This document shows positions 1 through 8,195 of a DNA stretch of 64,000 bases, piece by piece (the first letter of the stretch is position 1; each line of letters opens with the position of its first letter). A program made the position numbers and the translations under genes. Under the pieces are notes generated by a model. It searched no databases, was not told where the DNA came from, and saw nothing but the letters and a program-made list of their open reading frames with translations. This DNA is from Hyphomicrobium sp. (GTDB lineage: Bacteria; Pseudomonadota; Alphaproteobacteria; Rhizobiales; Hyphomicrobiaceae), in assembly GCF_009026145.1 (NCBI RefSeq), contig NZ_WBUE01000016.1:1-64000 (forward strand), written 5' to 3'.

Positions 1-108
1 CGACGGCCACAACGCCATCGCTGCCAGGCAGGCCAGCAGCACGCCACCACGCGGATTTGTGCTCGGCAGGCTGCCACGCCAGCGCCGCTCGGCTTTGCCT
101 GTTGCCAT
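1..108 (-). CDS. Partial gene, N-terminus of an exported or membrane protein
   Basis: Only the first 36 codons are inside the window; the gene continues past position 1. The ATG at 108 is preceded by a strong GGAGG ribosome binding site. The N-terminus is basic (MATGKAERRWRG), followed by a hydrophobic stretch (GVLLACLAAMALW), so it is probably exported or membrane-anchored. It is divergent from the DUF2380/3280-like gene at 385. The family cannot be recognised from this fragment. Confidence 0.6.
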   Translation of the reverse strand, partial: MATGKAERRWRGSLPSTNPRGGVLLACLAAMALWPS

Positions 109-384
109 CAAGCCTTTTCCTCCTTGGCCGCCCGGCTCGCTGAAGACGCGAGCTACACCTTAGCTTTTCTTATCGGCCGGTCTGTTACTTTGTTGCAGTA
201 AAAGGGTATGGGGTACCTCCCTTGTCAAGGTCTCCCGATTTTACTCGCGTACTTGTGACCTTTGCCGCGCTGCCACGTGGCAATAACCCCCTTGCAATTG
301 CCCCCCTGTTCGGCACACCTAACCCCTAACACTATAACACTCTAAGCAGCGGCGAACGCGGCACCTGCGTCCAGGGGAAACGTC
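109..384. promoter_or_regulatory. Divergent intergenic region with two short palindromes
   Basis: This 276-bp gap separates the partial minus-strand gene from the plus-strand C1 operon, so it should hold both promoters. It contains a perfect 12-bp palindrome TGCCACGTGGCA at 271-282 and an 8-bp palindrome GCAATTGC at 294-301. The sequence is less GC-rich than its neighbours. An AGGGGAAA ribosome binding site lies just before 385. No defined -35/-10 pair was assigned. Confidence 0.4.
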
Positions 385-906
385 TTGATTGCTAAACGGT
401 TTGTCATCTTCCTGTTGGCCCTGGCGCTGTCTCCGGCCGCCGTCCTGGCCGGACAGAAGGCGATCATCTTCCCGTTCGACCTCATCGACCAGCAGCAGCA
501 GTTCGAGATTGGCTTGATGCCGAAAGGCCTCGACCCCGAGGACAAGCGGCGCCTCGAGATCATCACCGATGAGCTGACGAAGCTAGTCAGGGACAGCGGT
601 CGTTACGAGGTGGTGGACCGCACCCCCATAGCGAAGGACATCGAAGACAAGTCGCCGATGTACAAGTGCAACGGCTGCGAGGACGATCTCGCCAAGAAAG
701 TCGGCGCCGACATCGCGTTTATCGGTACAGTGCGCAAGGCCTCCGACGTGTTGTTCACCGTCAGCATCTACGTGCGCGACGTCGCCAACCAAAAGGTGAT
801 CCACCAGGGGTCGAGCGAAATCTACGGCAACACCGACAAGATGTGGTTGCGGGCGGTGAACTACATCGTCGACCGCCGGTTATATGCTGACAGAGGTGCG
901 AAATGA
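385..906 (+). CDS. Secreted DUF2380/DUF3280-like protein
   Basis: The 173-residue product starts at TTG 385, supported by AGGGGAAA just upstream. It has a signal peptide (hydrophobic residues 6-20, cleavage near AVLAG). The mature part resembles the small DUF2380/DUF3280 family of secreted alphaproteobacterial proteins and carries a CxxC pair (Cys95, Cys98) that could bind metal or form a disulfide. Its stop overlaps the start of the ABC binding protein by 4 bp (ATGA), so the two are translated together. Function is unknown. Its position suggests a periplasmic accessory role for the transporter or for C1 oxidation, which is inference. Confidence 0.75.
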   Translation: MIAKRFVIFLLALALSPAAVLAGQKAIIFPFDLIDQQQQFEIGLMPKGLDPEDKRRLEIITDELTKLVRDSGRYEVVDRTPIAKDIEDKSPMYKCNGCEDDLAKKVGADIAFIGTVRKASDVLFTVSIYVRDVANQKVIHQGSSEIYGNTDKMWLRAVNYIVDRRLYADRGAK

Positions 907-1892
907 TCGACCGCCGCCGCCTCATGCTTGCCGGTGGTGCCGCCGCGCTAGCGGGCTTCGGGCTGCCGCTGCAGCGCGCCAGCGCTGCCGGCACGCTGCG
1001 GGTAGCTTCACTGAAGTTCGGCTCGTTGAGCTGGCTGCTCGAGACGATCCGCGCTGAGGGACTGGCAGACAAGGCCGGCGTCAATATCACCGTCGTCGAG
1101 GTGGCGACCAATCAGGCGGGTCCCGTAGCACTGCTCTCCGGCGAGGCCGATGTCATCGTCAGCGACTGGCCGTGGGCACTGCGCCAGCGGGCGTTGGGCG
1201 AGCACGTCAAGTTCGCTCCCTACTCTTCCGCCCTCGGGGCCGTCATGGTGCCGCCCGACTCACCCATCCAGAAGCTCGGCGACCTCAAGGGCAAAAAACT
1301 CGGCGTCGCCGGCGGCGCCATCGACAAGAGCTGGCTGTTGCTGCGCGCCTACTCGCGCAAGGAGCTGGGTACCGATATCGCCCAGCTGGCGCTGCCTTCT
1401 TACGGCGCCGCGCCGCTGCTCACCGAGGAGACGCGCTCTGGGCGTCTCGATGCCGTGCTCAATTTCTGGACCTACGCCGCGCGGCTACAGGGTGACAACT
1501 ACCGGGCCATCATCGAGATGGATGACGTGCTGAAGGCGCTCGGCATCGCCCCTGTGCCTTCACTCGTCGGCTTCATCTGGCGCGAGGAGACCGAAGCCAA
1601 GAAGGGGACAGAGATCGCCACGTTCCTTTCCGCCGTGGAGCAGGGCAACGCCGTGCTCGCCACCTCGGACGCGGCCTGGGACCGCATACGCCATCTGGTG
1701 CGGCCGGAAAGCGATGCCGAGTTCGCCGCCATCAAGGCGTACTATCGCGCCGGCATTCCGACCCCCTGGACGGGGGCCGAGACGCGTTCGGCGGAGAAGC
1801 TGACGCAGGTTCTGGTTGACATCGGCGGTGCGCAGTTGCTCGGCAGTGACACGCAGTTCGATCCCAAGCTGTTCCATGCGGCAGGCAGTTAA
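903..1892 (+). CDS. NitT/TauT-type ABC transporter substrate-binding protein
   Basis: The 329-residue periplasmic binding protein begins with a twin-arginine-like signal (RRRLMLAGG, cleavage near ASA). The fold is that of the NMT1/TauA/SsuA group: LRVASLKFGSLSW at the mature N-terminus, GEADVIVSDW in the middle, and a QKLGDLKGKKLGVAGG loop. It overlaps the upstream gene by 4 bp and the permease gene by 17 bp, so it forms one transcription unit with them. The family imports sulfonates, nitrate, pyrimidine precursors and other small ligands, and the substrate here cannot be read from sequence. Linkage to methanofuran and H4MPT genes suggests a C1-related ligand (inference). Confidence 0.88.
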   Translation: MIDRRRLMLAGGAAALAGFGLPLQRASAAGTLRVASLKFGSLSWLLETIRAEGLADKAGVNITVVEVATNQAGPVALLSGEADVIVSDWPWALRQRALGEHVKFAPYSSALGAVMVPPDSPIQKLGDLKGKKLGVAGGAIDKSWLLLRAYSRKELGTDIAQLALPSYGAAPLLTEETRSGRLDAVLNFWTYAARLQGDNYRAIIEMDDVLKALGIAPVPSLVGFIWREETEAKKGTEIATFLSAVEQGNAVLATSDAAWDRIRHLVRPESDAEFAAIKAYYRAGIPTPWTGAETRSAEKLTQVLVDIGGAQLLGSDTQFDPKLFHAAGS

Positions 1893-2655
1893 CGCGCCGG
1901 CGCGCGGCTTCAAGGTCGGGCGCCTCGGCTGGTCGTTGATCTCACTTCTTGCCCTCGTCGGGTTGTGGGAGCTTGCCGCGGTCATCGCCCAGAGCCGCTA
2001 CCTGCCTGGGCCGATGACCGTCTTCGACGTCATGGTGCGCGAGGCCGAGGCCGGGGAGCTGTGGGGCAACATCGCCGCCACCCTCACCCGCGTCGCCTTC
2101 AGCTTCATCGTCGCCATGTTCATCGGCTCGGCCATCGGTTTGGCGCTCGGACGCTATCCCTTGGCCGACCGCTTCTTCGACGCCTGGCTGATCTTCTTTC
2201 TCAACCTGCCCGCGCTCGTCATCATCGTCCTCTGCTACATCTGGTTCGGGCTGACGGAGGTGGCGGCCATCACCGCCGTCGCGGTCAACAAGATCCCCAA
2301 CGTCGCCGTCACCATGCGCGAGGGCGCGCGCGCCCTGTCGAAAGACCTCAACGAGATGGCGCAGATCTACCGCTTCGGCTGGTGGAAGACGCTGCGCCAT
2401 GTGACGGTGCCGCAGCTGGCGCCGTTTTTCGCCGCGGCGGCGCGGTCGGGGCTGGCGCTGGTGTGGAAGATCGTGCTCGTGGTCGAGGCCTTCGGCCGCT
2501 CCGACGGCGTCGGTCATCAGCTCAACATCGCCTTTCAGCTGTTCGACGTGCCGATGATCCTGTCGTATGCACTCGCCTTTATCGTGGTCGTGCAGATCAT
2601 CGAGATGGCGATCCTGCAGCCGCTCATCGCGAGGGCCAGCAAATGGCGCCGCTGA
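1876..2655 (+). CDS. ABC transporter permease, NitT/TauT type
   Basis: The 259-residue inner-membrane permease of the BPD_transp_1 superfamily has about six hydrophobic segments. The EAA-type coupling loop is visible (EMAQIYRFGWWKTLRHVTVPQ). The chosen ATG at 1876 lies inside the end of the binding-protein gene; an earlier in-frame start would only lengthen the overlap and gives a non-membrane-like leader. The gene overlaps the ATPase gene by 13 bp. With its neighbours it forms a complete importer. Confidence 0.88.
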   Translation: MRQAVNAPARGFKVGRLGWSLISLLALVGLWELAAVIAQSRYLPGPMTVFDVMVREAEAGELWGNIAATLTRVAFSFIVAMFIGSAIGLALGRYPLADRFFDAWLIFFLNLPALVIIVLCYIWFGLTEVAAITAVAVNKIPNVAVTMREGARALSKDLNEMAQIYRFGWWKTLRHVTVPQLAPFFAAAARSGLALVWKIVLVVEAFGRSDGVGHQLNIAFQLFDVPMILSYALAFIVVVQIIEMAILQPLIARASKWRR

Positions 2656-3371
2656 AGCGTCCGCTGACGGTTCGGGTCGACAGGAAGGTGTTCCCCGCCG
2701 TCGGGGGGCGGCCGGAAAACCTCGTGCTCAAGAACGTCGAGTTCCAAGTGGAGCCGGGCTCGTTCGTCGTCATCACCGGGCCTTCCGGCGGCGGTAAGTC
2801 GACGCTGCTCAACATCATCTCCGGGCTCGACAAGGAGTACGAGGGGGCGATCGACTTCGGCGGCAACAACGACCGTCTCGCCTTCGTGTTCCAGACGCCG
2901 CGACTGCTGCCATGGCGGACCGTCTACGAGAACGTCGCGCTGACCCTCCCGCCGGGCGACCCGCGCCTCGCCAACATCCCCGAGATGCTGAAGCGCGTCG
3001 GCCTCACGGACGCCGCAAACGCGTATCCGGAGATGATCTCGCTCGGCATGCAACGCCGTGTGGCGCTGGCCCGCGCCTTCGTGCTGGAGCCCGAGCTCTT
3101 GCTGATGGATGAGCCGTTCGTTTCTCTCGACGATCCGACCGCCCAGGGCCTGCGCGAATTGCTCGTCGAACTGTGGTCGAGGCGGCCGACGACGGTGCTT
3201 TTCGTCACCCACGACCGCCCCGAGGCCGTGATGCTCGGCACCCGCATCTTGCGCCTGTCGAACGGAGCTGCAACTATCGCCCAGGATGTTCCGGTGCGGC
3301 TCTCGGTGGTCGACCGGACCGACCGCGAAAAGGTGCGGGCGGAGCAGCGGCGCATCTTCGGCGAAGCTTAG
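2643..3371 (+). CDS. ABC transporter ATP-binding protein, NitT/TauT type
   Basis: The 242-residue ATPase has Walker A GPSGGGKST, a Q-loop (FQTPRLLPW), Walker B LLLMDEP and a switch histidine (FVTHD). The signature motif is degenerate: SLGMQRRVALARA replaces the usual LSGGQ. The LLPW after the Q-loop is typical of SsuB/TauB-like ATPases. The open frame extends far upstream, but the ATG at 2643 fits family length. The stop lies 15 bp before mfnB, which implies cotranscription with the cofactor genes. Confidence 0.88.
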   Translation: MAPLKRPLTVRVDRKVFPAVGGRPENLVLKNVEFQVEPGSFVVITGPSGGGKSTLLNIISGLDKEYEGAIDFGGNNDRLAFVFQTPRLLPWRTVYENVALTLPPGDPRLANIPEMLKRVGLTDAANAYPEMISLGMQRRVALARAFVLEPELLLMDEPFVSLDDPTAQGLRELLVELWSRRPTTVLFVTHDRPEAVMLGTRILRLSNGAATIAQDVPVRLSVVDRTDREKVRAEQRRIFGEA

Positions 3372-3386
3372 ATCTCAGCAAGATTG

Positions 3387-4160
3387 ATGGAACACGTGCG
3401 CCCGACGGCGAGAATGCTTGCCAGCGTGATGGATGAGCGCGAGGCGCGCCTCGTCGCCGCGCTCGGCGCCGACATTATCGACGCGAAGAACCCCGCCGCC
3501 GGCGCGCTGGGCGCGTTGCCGCCCGCGGCCGTCGCGGCGATCCGCGCCTGCGTGCCACGCCACGTGCCGGTGAGCGCGACGATCGGCGATCCCAGTGATG
3601 ATGTGGAGGCGAGCGCGGATGCAGTTGTGCGCATGGCGGCAGCGGGGGCCGACATCGTTAAGGTCGGTCTCAGCAAGGTTGCCGGGGCGGAGCCTATGCT
3701 GGAGCGGCTCGGCAGTCTCGCCCTGGGCGAGGTCCGCCTCGTCGGCGTGCTGCTGGTCGATCATGGCGTCGACCTCGATCTCGTCGCTGTGGCGCGCGCC
3801 GCCGGACTGGCCGGAATGATGCTCGATACCGCCGACAAGCGGCGCGGCGCTCTCCCCGACGTCGTCGCCAGCGACGCGCTGGCCCGCTTCATCTCGGCCG
3901 TGCATGCGGCCGGAATGTTCGCCGGGCTGGCGGGATCGTTGCGCGCCGAGCACGTCTCGTCGCTGCTCAGGTTGGCGCCCGACGTTCTCGGCTTTCGTGG
4001 CGGATTGTGCCGCCAGGCCGAGCGCACGGACAGTATCGACGCCGAGGCAGTGCGTGCCGTGCGCCGCGTTATCCCTGTTTGCGATGCAGCACTCGCCGAT
4101 GCTTGCCGCGCGCCATTGTCGGGTGCTATGGCGCCCCGGCAGACGAAAGACGTGGCATGA
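3387..4160 (+). CDS. mfnB: (5-formylfuran-3-yl)methyl phosphate synthase-like protein (MfnB, DUF556)
   Basis: MfnB makes the furan ring of methanofuran by condensing two glyceraldehyde-3-phosphate molecules. The product has the family's TIM-barrel opening GADIIDAKNP, with the Asp and Schiff-base Lys of DxK (Asp32, Lys34 from this start), then GADIVKVGL, GVLLVDHG and GLAGMMLDTADK. Start choice is uncertain: ATG 3387 is used, but ATG 3414 places the first strand (MLASV) as in archaeal homologues. The stop overlaps folB by 4 bp. Methylotrophic bacteria use methanofuran analogues in formaldehyde oxidation, matching the setting. Confidence 0.85.
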   Translation: MEHVRPTARMLASVMDEREARLVAALGADIIDAKNPAAGALGALPPAAVAAIRACVPRHVPVSATIGDPSDDVEASADAVVRMAAAGADIVKVGLSKVAGAEPMLERLGSLALGEVRLVGVLLVDHGVDLDLVAVARAAGLAGMMLDTADKRRGALPDVVASDALARFISAVHAAGMFAGLAGSLRAEHVSSLLRLAPDVLGFRGGLCRQAERTDSIDAEAVRAVRRVIPVCDAALADACRAPLSGAMAPRQTKDVA

Positions 4161-4549
4161 GCGGCAAGCAGAGCATCACGCGGCGCGACGGCGTCGTCCT
4201 CGATCGCATCTTCGTGCGCGGCCTGGTGTTGCCCATCGCCATCGGCGCCTACGACGAGGAGCGGGGCATCACCCAGAAGGTGGGCTTCACCATCGAAGCC
4301 TCGGTCGGCGCCGGCGTGTCGCCGAAAGGCGACGACCTTAACGAGGTCCCGTCCTACGACGATCTGGTCGGAGCGGTGAAGACGGTGGTCGCCGCCGGGC
4401 ATATCAATCTCGTCGAGACGCTCGCCGCGCGCATCGCCGACCGCTGCCTCGACGACAAGCGGATCGTGTCGGTGCTGGTGCGGGTGGAAAAGCTGGAGCG
4501 CGGCCCGGACGCCGTCGGCGTCGAGATCGTGCGCCCACGCCCTACGTGA
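4157..4549 (+). CDS. folB: Dihydroneopterin aldolase
   Basis: The 130-residue FolB-family protein should cleave dihydroneopterin to 6-hydroxymethyl-dihydropterin and glycolaldehyde, a shared early step of folate and H4MPT synthesis. Visible features are DRIFVRGLVLPIAIGAYDEE at the N-terminus, a VPSYDDLV segment near the active site, LVETLAARIAD and the C-terminal strand VRVEKLERGP. The ATG at 4157 overlaps the mfnB stop (ATGA). Its place between mfnB and mfnE suggests it serves H4MPT rather than folate, although it could serve both. Confidence 0.88.
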   Translation: MSGKQSITRRDGVVLDRIFVRGLVLPIAIGAYDEERGITQKVGFTIEASVGAGVSPKGDDLNEVPSYDDLVGAVKTVVAAGHINLVETLAARIADRCLDDKRIVSVLVRVEKLERGPDAVGVEIVRPRPT

Positions 4550-5193
4550 GCACGTTGCACAAGCCGACCGTCGTCAAGCTCGGCGGCAGCCTCGCCGAGA
4601 GTCGGCGCATCGCGGCCATATTGAGGATCGTCGGAGCGGCGCGACGCTCGTGCGTGATCGTGCCCGGCGGGGGTTCCTTCGCTGACGCGGTGCGCGCGGC
4701 CTATAAGAAGCACAGGCTCTCGCAAGCCGTGGCGCACCGCATGGCCATGCTCGCCATGCACCAGACGGGCATGATGCTAGCCGGCATGCACGCCAGGTTG
4801 GTGCCGGTGGAGACCTTGGCTGATATGCGGCGTGCACTTGCCGACAGCCGCATCCCGGTATGGCTGCCGCTCAAGCTGAGCGCGAGGGACACGCAGATCA
4901 CCGCCAACTGGAGAACGACTTCCGACGGCTTGGCCGCGCGCCTTGCTGAGCGGCTTGGCGGGGCATCGGTAGTGTTGGTCAAATCCTGTCGGGTCGATCG
5001 ATCGGCCGCGCCCACACGCCTCGTCCGCGCCGGCGTCGTGGATCCGGTCTTCGCCGAAATCGTGGCGCGTGCGTGCCTCCCTTGGCGCGTGCTCGGCGCC
5101 GGCGATGAGGCGGAGCTGGCTCGGCTTCTCGCCGCTCCCCATCGATCCGGTCGACGGAGCCCGGCCAGGCGTGCTATCGCGCGCCACAGATGA
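4546..5193 (+). CDS. mfnE: Amino acid kinase-family protein, MfnE-like
   Basis: The 215-residue protein of the aspartate/glutamate/uridylate kinase fold has VVKLGGSLAES at the nucleotide-binding N-terminus and a glycine-rich VPGGGSFADAV loop. In methanogens MfnE phosphorylates 5-(aminomethyl)-3-furanmethanol phosphate to the diphosphate used by MfnF. The start is GTG 4546, overlapping the folB stop by 4 bp. The last 20 residues are arginine-rich and probably disordered. The assignment rests on fold and on clustering with mfnB and mfnF. Confidence 0.75.
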   Translation: MSTLHKPTVVKLGGSLAESRRIAAILRIVGAARRSCVIVPGGGSFADAVRAAYKKHRLSQAVAHRMAMLAMHQTGMMLAGMHARLVPVETLADMRRALADSRIPVWLPLKLSARDTQITANWRTTSDGLAARLAERLGGASVVLVKSCRVDRSAAPTRLVRAGVVDPVFAEIVARACLPWRVLGAGDEAELARLLAAPHRSGRRSPARRAIARHR

Positions 5194-5236
5194 CCGCATG
5201 CGGCGTCGGCGATGACGCGGTCGAGGCACGGCTCAC

Positions 5237-6685
5237 ATGGCGCAAAAGCTGCTTTTCCTGACCGGACGTCTCGCCGAGCCGCGACTGGCCGAGACGGTGG
5301 CGGCGATGGGGCTGCCGAACGGCTCCTGGCGCATCGCCAACCTCGGCATCAAGGTGGCGGCGCTGATGACCGAGAACATCGTGCGCAACCGCCTGAAGGA
5401 GCCGCTCGAGGCCGACCGAGTGATCGTGCCGGGACGCAGCCGCATGGATCTGTCGCACCTCGCCGAGCATTACGGGGTGCCGTTCGAGCGCGGGCCGGAC
5501 GAAATCATCGACCTGCCGCAGTACTTCGGCCATGACGGCAAGCCGCCGGACTTATCGAAGCACGACATCCGCATCTTCGCCGAGATCGTCGATGCGCCGG
5601 CCATGAGTGTCGACAAGCTCGTCGAAAAAGGTCTTGAGCTGGTCGGCAAGGGCGCCGACGTGGTCGACATCGGCTGCCAGCCGGACGTGAAGTTTCCGCA
5701 CCTGGAGGAGACGGTCGCGGCGATGAAGCGCGCCGGGCTGAAGGTGAGCGTCGATTCCGGCGATGTGGAGGAACTGCGACGCGGCGCGCGCGCCGGTGCC
5801 GACTTTGTGCTCAGCCTCGATGAATCGAACCTCGACGCCATCGCCGGCACCAGTTGCGTGCCGGTGCTGCTGCCAAGGCCGCACGGCGACCTCAACTCTC
5901 TCATCCGCGCCATCGATCTGTGCAAGGCAAGGGGCATTCCGCACATCGCCGATCCGGTGCTCGACCCGATCAACTTCGGCTTCATGGCCTCGCTCGAGCG
6001 CTACGCGCAGCTGCGCCGCGCACGCCCCGACGTCGAGATCTTGATGGGCACGGGCAACCTCACCGAGCTGACCGATGCCGACAGCCAGGGCGTCACCGCG
6101 GCGCTGCTCGGCATCTGCACCGAGCTCGCCATACGCAACGTGCTCATCGTACAGGTATCGCCGCACACGCGGCGCACGGTCGAGGAGCACGACGCCGCGC
6201 GCCGCCTGATGTATCGCGCGCGCGCGGACGGCAACCTGCCCAAGGGCTACGATGCCGGGCTGCTTTCGTTGCACGACCTGCGGCCCTATCCAGACACGCC
6301 CGAGCAAATCGGCGCGGCAGCGAAGGAGATAAAGGACGCCAACTATCGCTTAGAGTCGGCGGCCGACGGACTGCACATCTACAACCGCGACGGCCATCAC
6401 GTCGCCGACGACCCGTTCGCGCTGTTCGACAAGCTCGGGGTCGAGAAGGACGGCGCGCACGCCTTCTACCTCGGCTACGAGCTCGCCAAGGCCGAGATTG
6501 CACGGGCGCTCGGCAAGCGCTATGCGCAGGATAGCCCCCTCGATTGGGGCATCGCCGCCGACAAGAAATCCGAAGACCTGACGCAGCATGCGCCCGAAGG
6601 GGCGACCCTCAAAGCCGCCCGCAAGGAGAAGCAGGATGCCGCGTATCGTCGAAACGATCGTGACGACGACGAACGCGCGGGGTGA
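5237..6685 (+). CDS. Dihydropteroate synthase-like protein of the H4MPT pathway (DUF6513 type)
   Basis: The 482-residue protein has an N-terminal domain (MAQKLLFLTGRLAE...) followed by a pterin-binding TIM barrel with GADVVDIGCQPD, VSVDSGD and HIADPVLDPINFGF. The group is related to dihydropteroate synthase but larger, and is found with H4MPT genes, where it probably joins the hydroxymethylpterin to the ribofuranosylaminobenzene phosphate made by MptG. It starts 43 bp after mfnE. The C-terminus is lysine-rich and overlaps the DUF447 gene by 50 bp in another frame. Confidence 0.85.
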   Translation: MAQKLLFLTGRLAEPRLAETVAAMGLPNGSWRIANLGIKVAALMTENIVRNRLKEPLEADRVIVPGRSRMDLSHLAEHYGVPFERGPDEIIDLPQYFGHDGKPPDLSKHDIRIFAEIVDAPAMSVDKLVEKGLELVGKGADVVDIGCQPDVKFPHLEETVAAMKRAGLKVSVDSGDVEELRRGARAGADFVLSLDESNLDAIAGTSCVPVLLPRPHGDLNSLIRAIDLCKARGIPHIADPVLDPINFGFMASLERYAQLRRARPDVEILMGTGNLTELTDADSQGVTAALLGICTELAIRNVLIVQVSPHTRRTVEEHDAARRLMYRARADGNLPKGYDAGLLSLHDLRPYPDTPEQIGAAAKEIKDANYRLESAADGLHIYNRDGHHVADDPFALFDKLGVEKDGAHAFYLGYELAKAEIARALGKRYAQDSPLDWGIAADKKSEDLTQHAPEGATLKAARKEKQDAAYRRNDRDDDERAG

Positions 6686-7220
6686 GGCGCACATCGCGCC
6701 GCTCGGGCTGATCGAGGACGGCGAGCATTGGGTCATCGCCCCCTTTCGTCCCTCGCGCACGCTCGACAACCTGCACGAGGTCCCCTACGCGGTGGCGAGC
6801 CACACCGACGATGTGCGCGTGTTCGCCGGCTGCGTGACGGGGCGCAAGGACTGGCCGACGCGCCCGGCCGCGCGCGTCCCGGGCGTCATGCTCGCCGATG
6901 CGGTGTCGCATTGGGAGCTGGCGGTGGTGAAGGTGACGGAAGACGCACAGCGCCCCCGCTATGCGTGCAGCCTGGTGCACGAGGCGAGCCATAGGCCATG
7001 GCAGGGATTCAACCGGGCGCAGGGGGCGGTGCTCGAGTGTGCGGTGTTGGTGACGCGGCTGAAGATGCTGCCGCCGGAGAAGATCGAGGCGGAGCTGAAG
7101 TACCTGGAGATCGCCATCTCCAAGACCGCCGGGCCGCGAGAAGCGGAGGCATGGGGTTGGCTGATGGAGAAGATCGACGCATGGCGCGCGCAGCGCCCGC
7201 AGGGCGCTCAATCGAGCTAG
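6636..7220 (+). CDS. DUF447 family protein, probable flavin-binding
   Basis: The 194-residue protein starts at ATG 6636 after AAGGAG and lies partly inside the end of the previous gene. The opening RIVETIVTTTNARGEAHIAPLG and the GVMLADAVSHWE segment are typical of DUF447, a split-barrel FMN-binding fold found in methanogens and methylotrophs. It is one of the conserved uncharacterised proteins of H4MPT clusters, and a redox step in cofactor synthesis or recycling is possible. The stop codon shares bases with the stop of the convergent gene (CTAG). Confidence 0.8.
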   Translation: MPRIVETIVTTTNARGEAHIAPLGLIEDGEHWVIAPFRPSRTLDNLHEVPYAVASHTDDVRVFAGCVTGRKDWPTRPAARVPGVMLADAVSHWELAVVKVTEDAQRPRYACSLVHEASHRPWQGFNRAQGAVLECAVLVTRLKMLPPEKIEAELKYLEIAISKTAGPREAEAWGWLMEKIDAWRAQRPQGAQSS

Positions 7221-7735
7221 CGATTGGACCCTGTGGCCAATGGCTTGAGGTTGCCGCAGTGATCCGCGCCGACGTTCTTCAAGGCGAGCGTCTCGAGCCC
7301 ATGTCCATAGGGGCGCACAAGGTCGAGCGGCGCCTCACCGCGCCGCACCGCGCCGACTTCGCCGGCCAGGCATGGCCAATGCCAAGTGGCGTAGGGACCG
7401 AACACGTCCTTGACGATTTGTTCATCGCAGAGATTGCGGTCGGCGCAGTACTTGACCGCGTCGAAGTATTCCACGAACGCGAAGATCTCGCTCTGGGTGG
7501 GGCGGCGCTCGGCGCAATCATCCCTGCAAAAGATGAAATTGTAGAGCTTGTCGCGTAGCACCAGCATATGCGCACTCTGGAACTGCGTGACGAATTCGAT
7601 GGCGGTCTTCGAGCGGTCGTCGAGTTGCTTGGCGACGCTATCCTCGTACTGCCGGTAGGTCGCATAGCCGCCGATGACGGCGGCGGTGAGCCCGAGCCAA
7701 GTCACGGCGATGCTGGAGATGTCCCTTATGCGCAT
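7217..7735 (-). CDS. Uncharacterised single-pass membrane protein
   Basis: The 172-residue product has one N-terminal transmembrane segment (about residues 8-27: SIAVTWLGLTAAVIGGYATY) followed by a soluble domain. Paired cysteines occur in FCRDDC and in CADRNLC. ATG 7735 was chosen for the GGGGGG-type ribosome binding site just upstream; the open frame extends much further but reads as arginine-rich shadow. It is convergent with the DUF447 gene, with interlocked stops. Family not recognised. Confidence 0.6.
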   Translation of the reverse strand: MRIRDISSIAVTWLGLTAAVIGGYATYRQYEDSVAKQLDDRSKTAIEFVTQFQSAHMLVLRDKLYNFIFCRDDCAERRPTQSEIFAFVEYFDAVKYCADRNLCDEQIVKDVFGPYATWHWPCLAGEVGAVRRGEAPLDLVRPYGHGLETLALKNVGADHCGNLKPLATGSNR

Positions 7736-7908
7736 GGTTTCCCCCCGAGGGAGCAGCATGTGGGCTCTTGGTATCATGCCTCTGCTCGCCGGGCGACCGC
7801 GGGACCGCGTGAAGCGGGGGCCCGAAGTTGGCGGATGGAGAGGATCGATGTCTGGCGCGCCGACCCGGCGCTGTTGCCTCGAGGCGTTCCGCACGGCTTT
7901 GGTGGGCT

Positions 7909-8145
7909 CTACAAGACGAGCTCGGTCCTGCCGCTGGCGAGGGCTTCCCTGGCAGCCTGGCGCAGTTCCTCGATGTGCAGCCAGATCTTCATCCTGACCT
8001 CGGCCTGGCTGTAGCGAATGCGCCACACCTGCTCGGCGTAGCGCCGGGTCACGCACAGCCGGAAGCGCTGCGCCTGCGGAGTGCGGCCCCAGATCACCGC
8101 CGTCTCGTCGGGCTCGAAGGCGATGTCGGTGTCGAAAATCAGCAT
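7909..8145 (-). CDS. Small DUF1488-like hypothetical protein
   Basis: The 78-residue product starts MLIFDTDIAFEPDETAVIWG and ends in a helical segment (VRMKIWLHIEELRQAAREAL). Strand pattern and size resemble DUF1488-type small proteins, but the match is from memory of the pattern only. No strong ribosome binding site is seen. It lies 50 bp downstream of mfnF on the same strand and could be in its transcript. Confidence 0.5.
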   Translation of the reverse strand: MLIFDTDIAFEPDETAVIWGRTPQAQRFRLCVTRRYAEQVWRIRYSQAEVRMKIWLHIEELRQAAREALASGRTELVL

Positions 8146-8195
8146 GCTTGGCGGCTCTCGGTTCCCTCGCCGCCACCTAGGCTGTCGTGACGCCA

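Noticed and set aside
1965..2642. Upstream extension of the ABC ATPase frame
   Set aside because: The extra 226 codons overlap the permease gene in another frame and are Arg/His-rich; the ATG at 2643 gives the normal family length.
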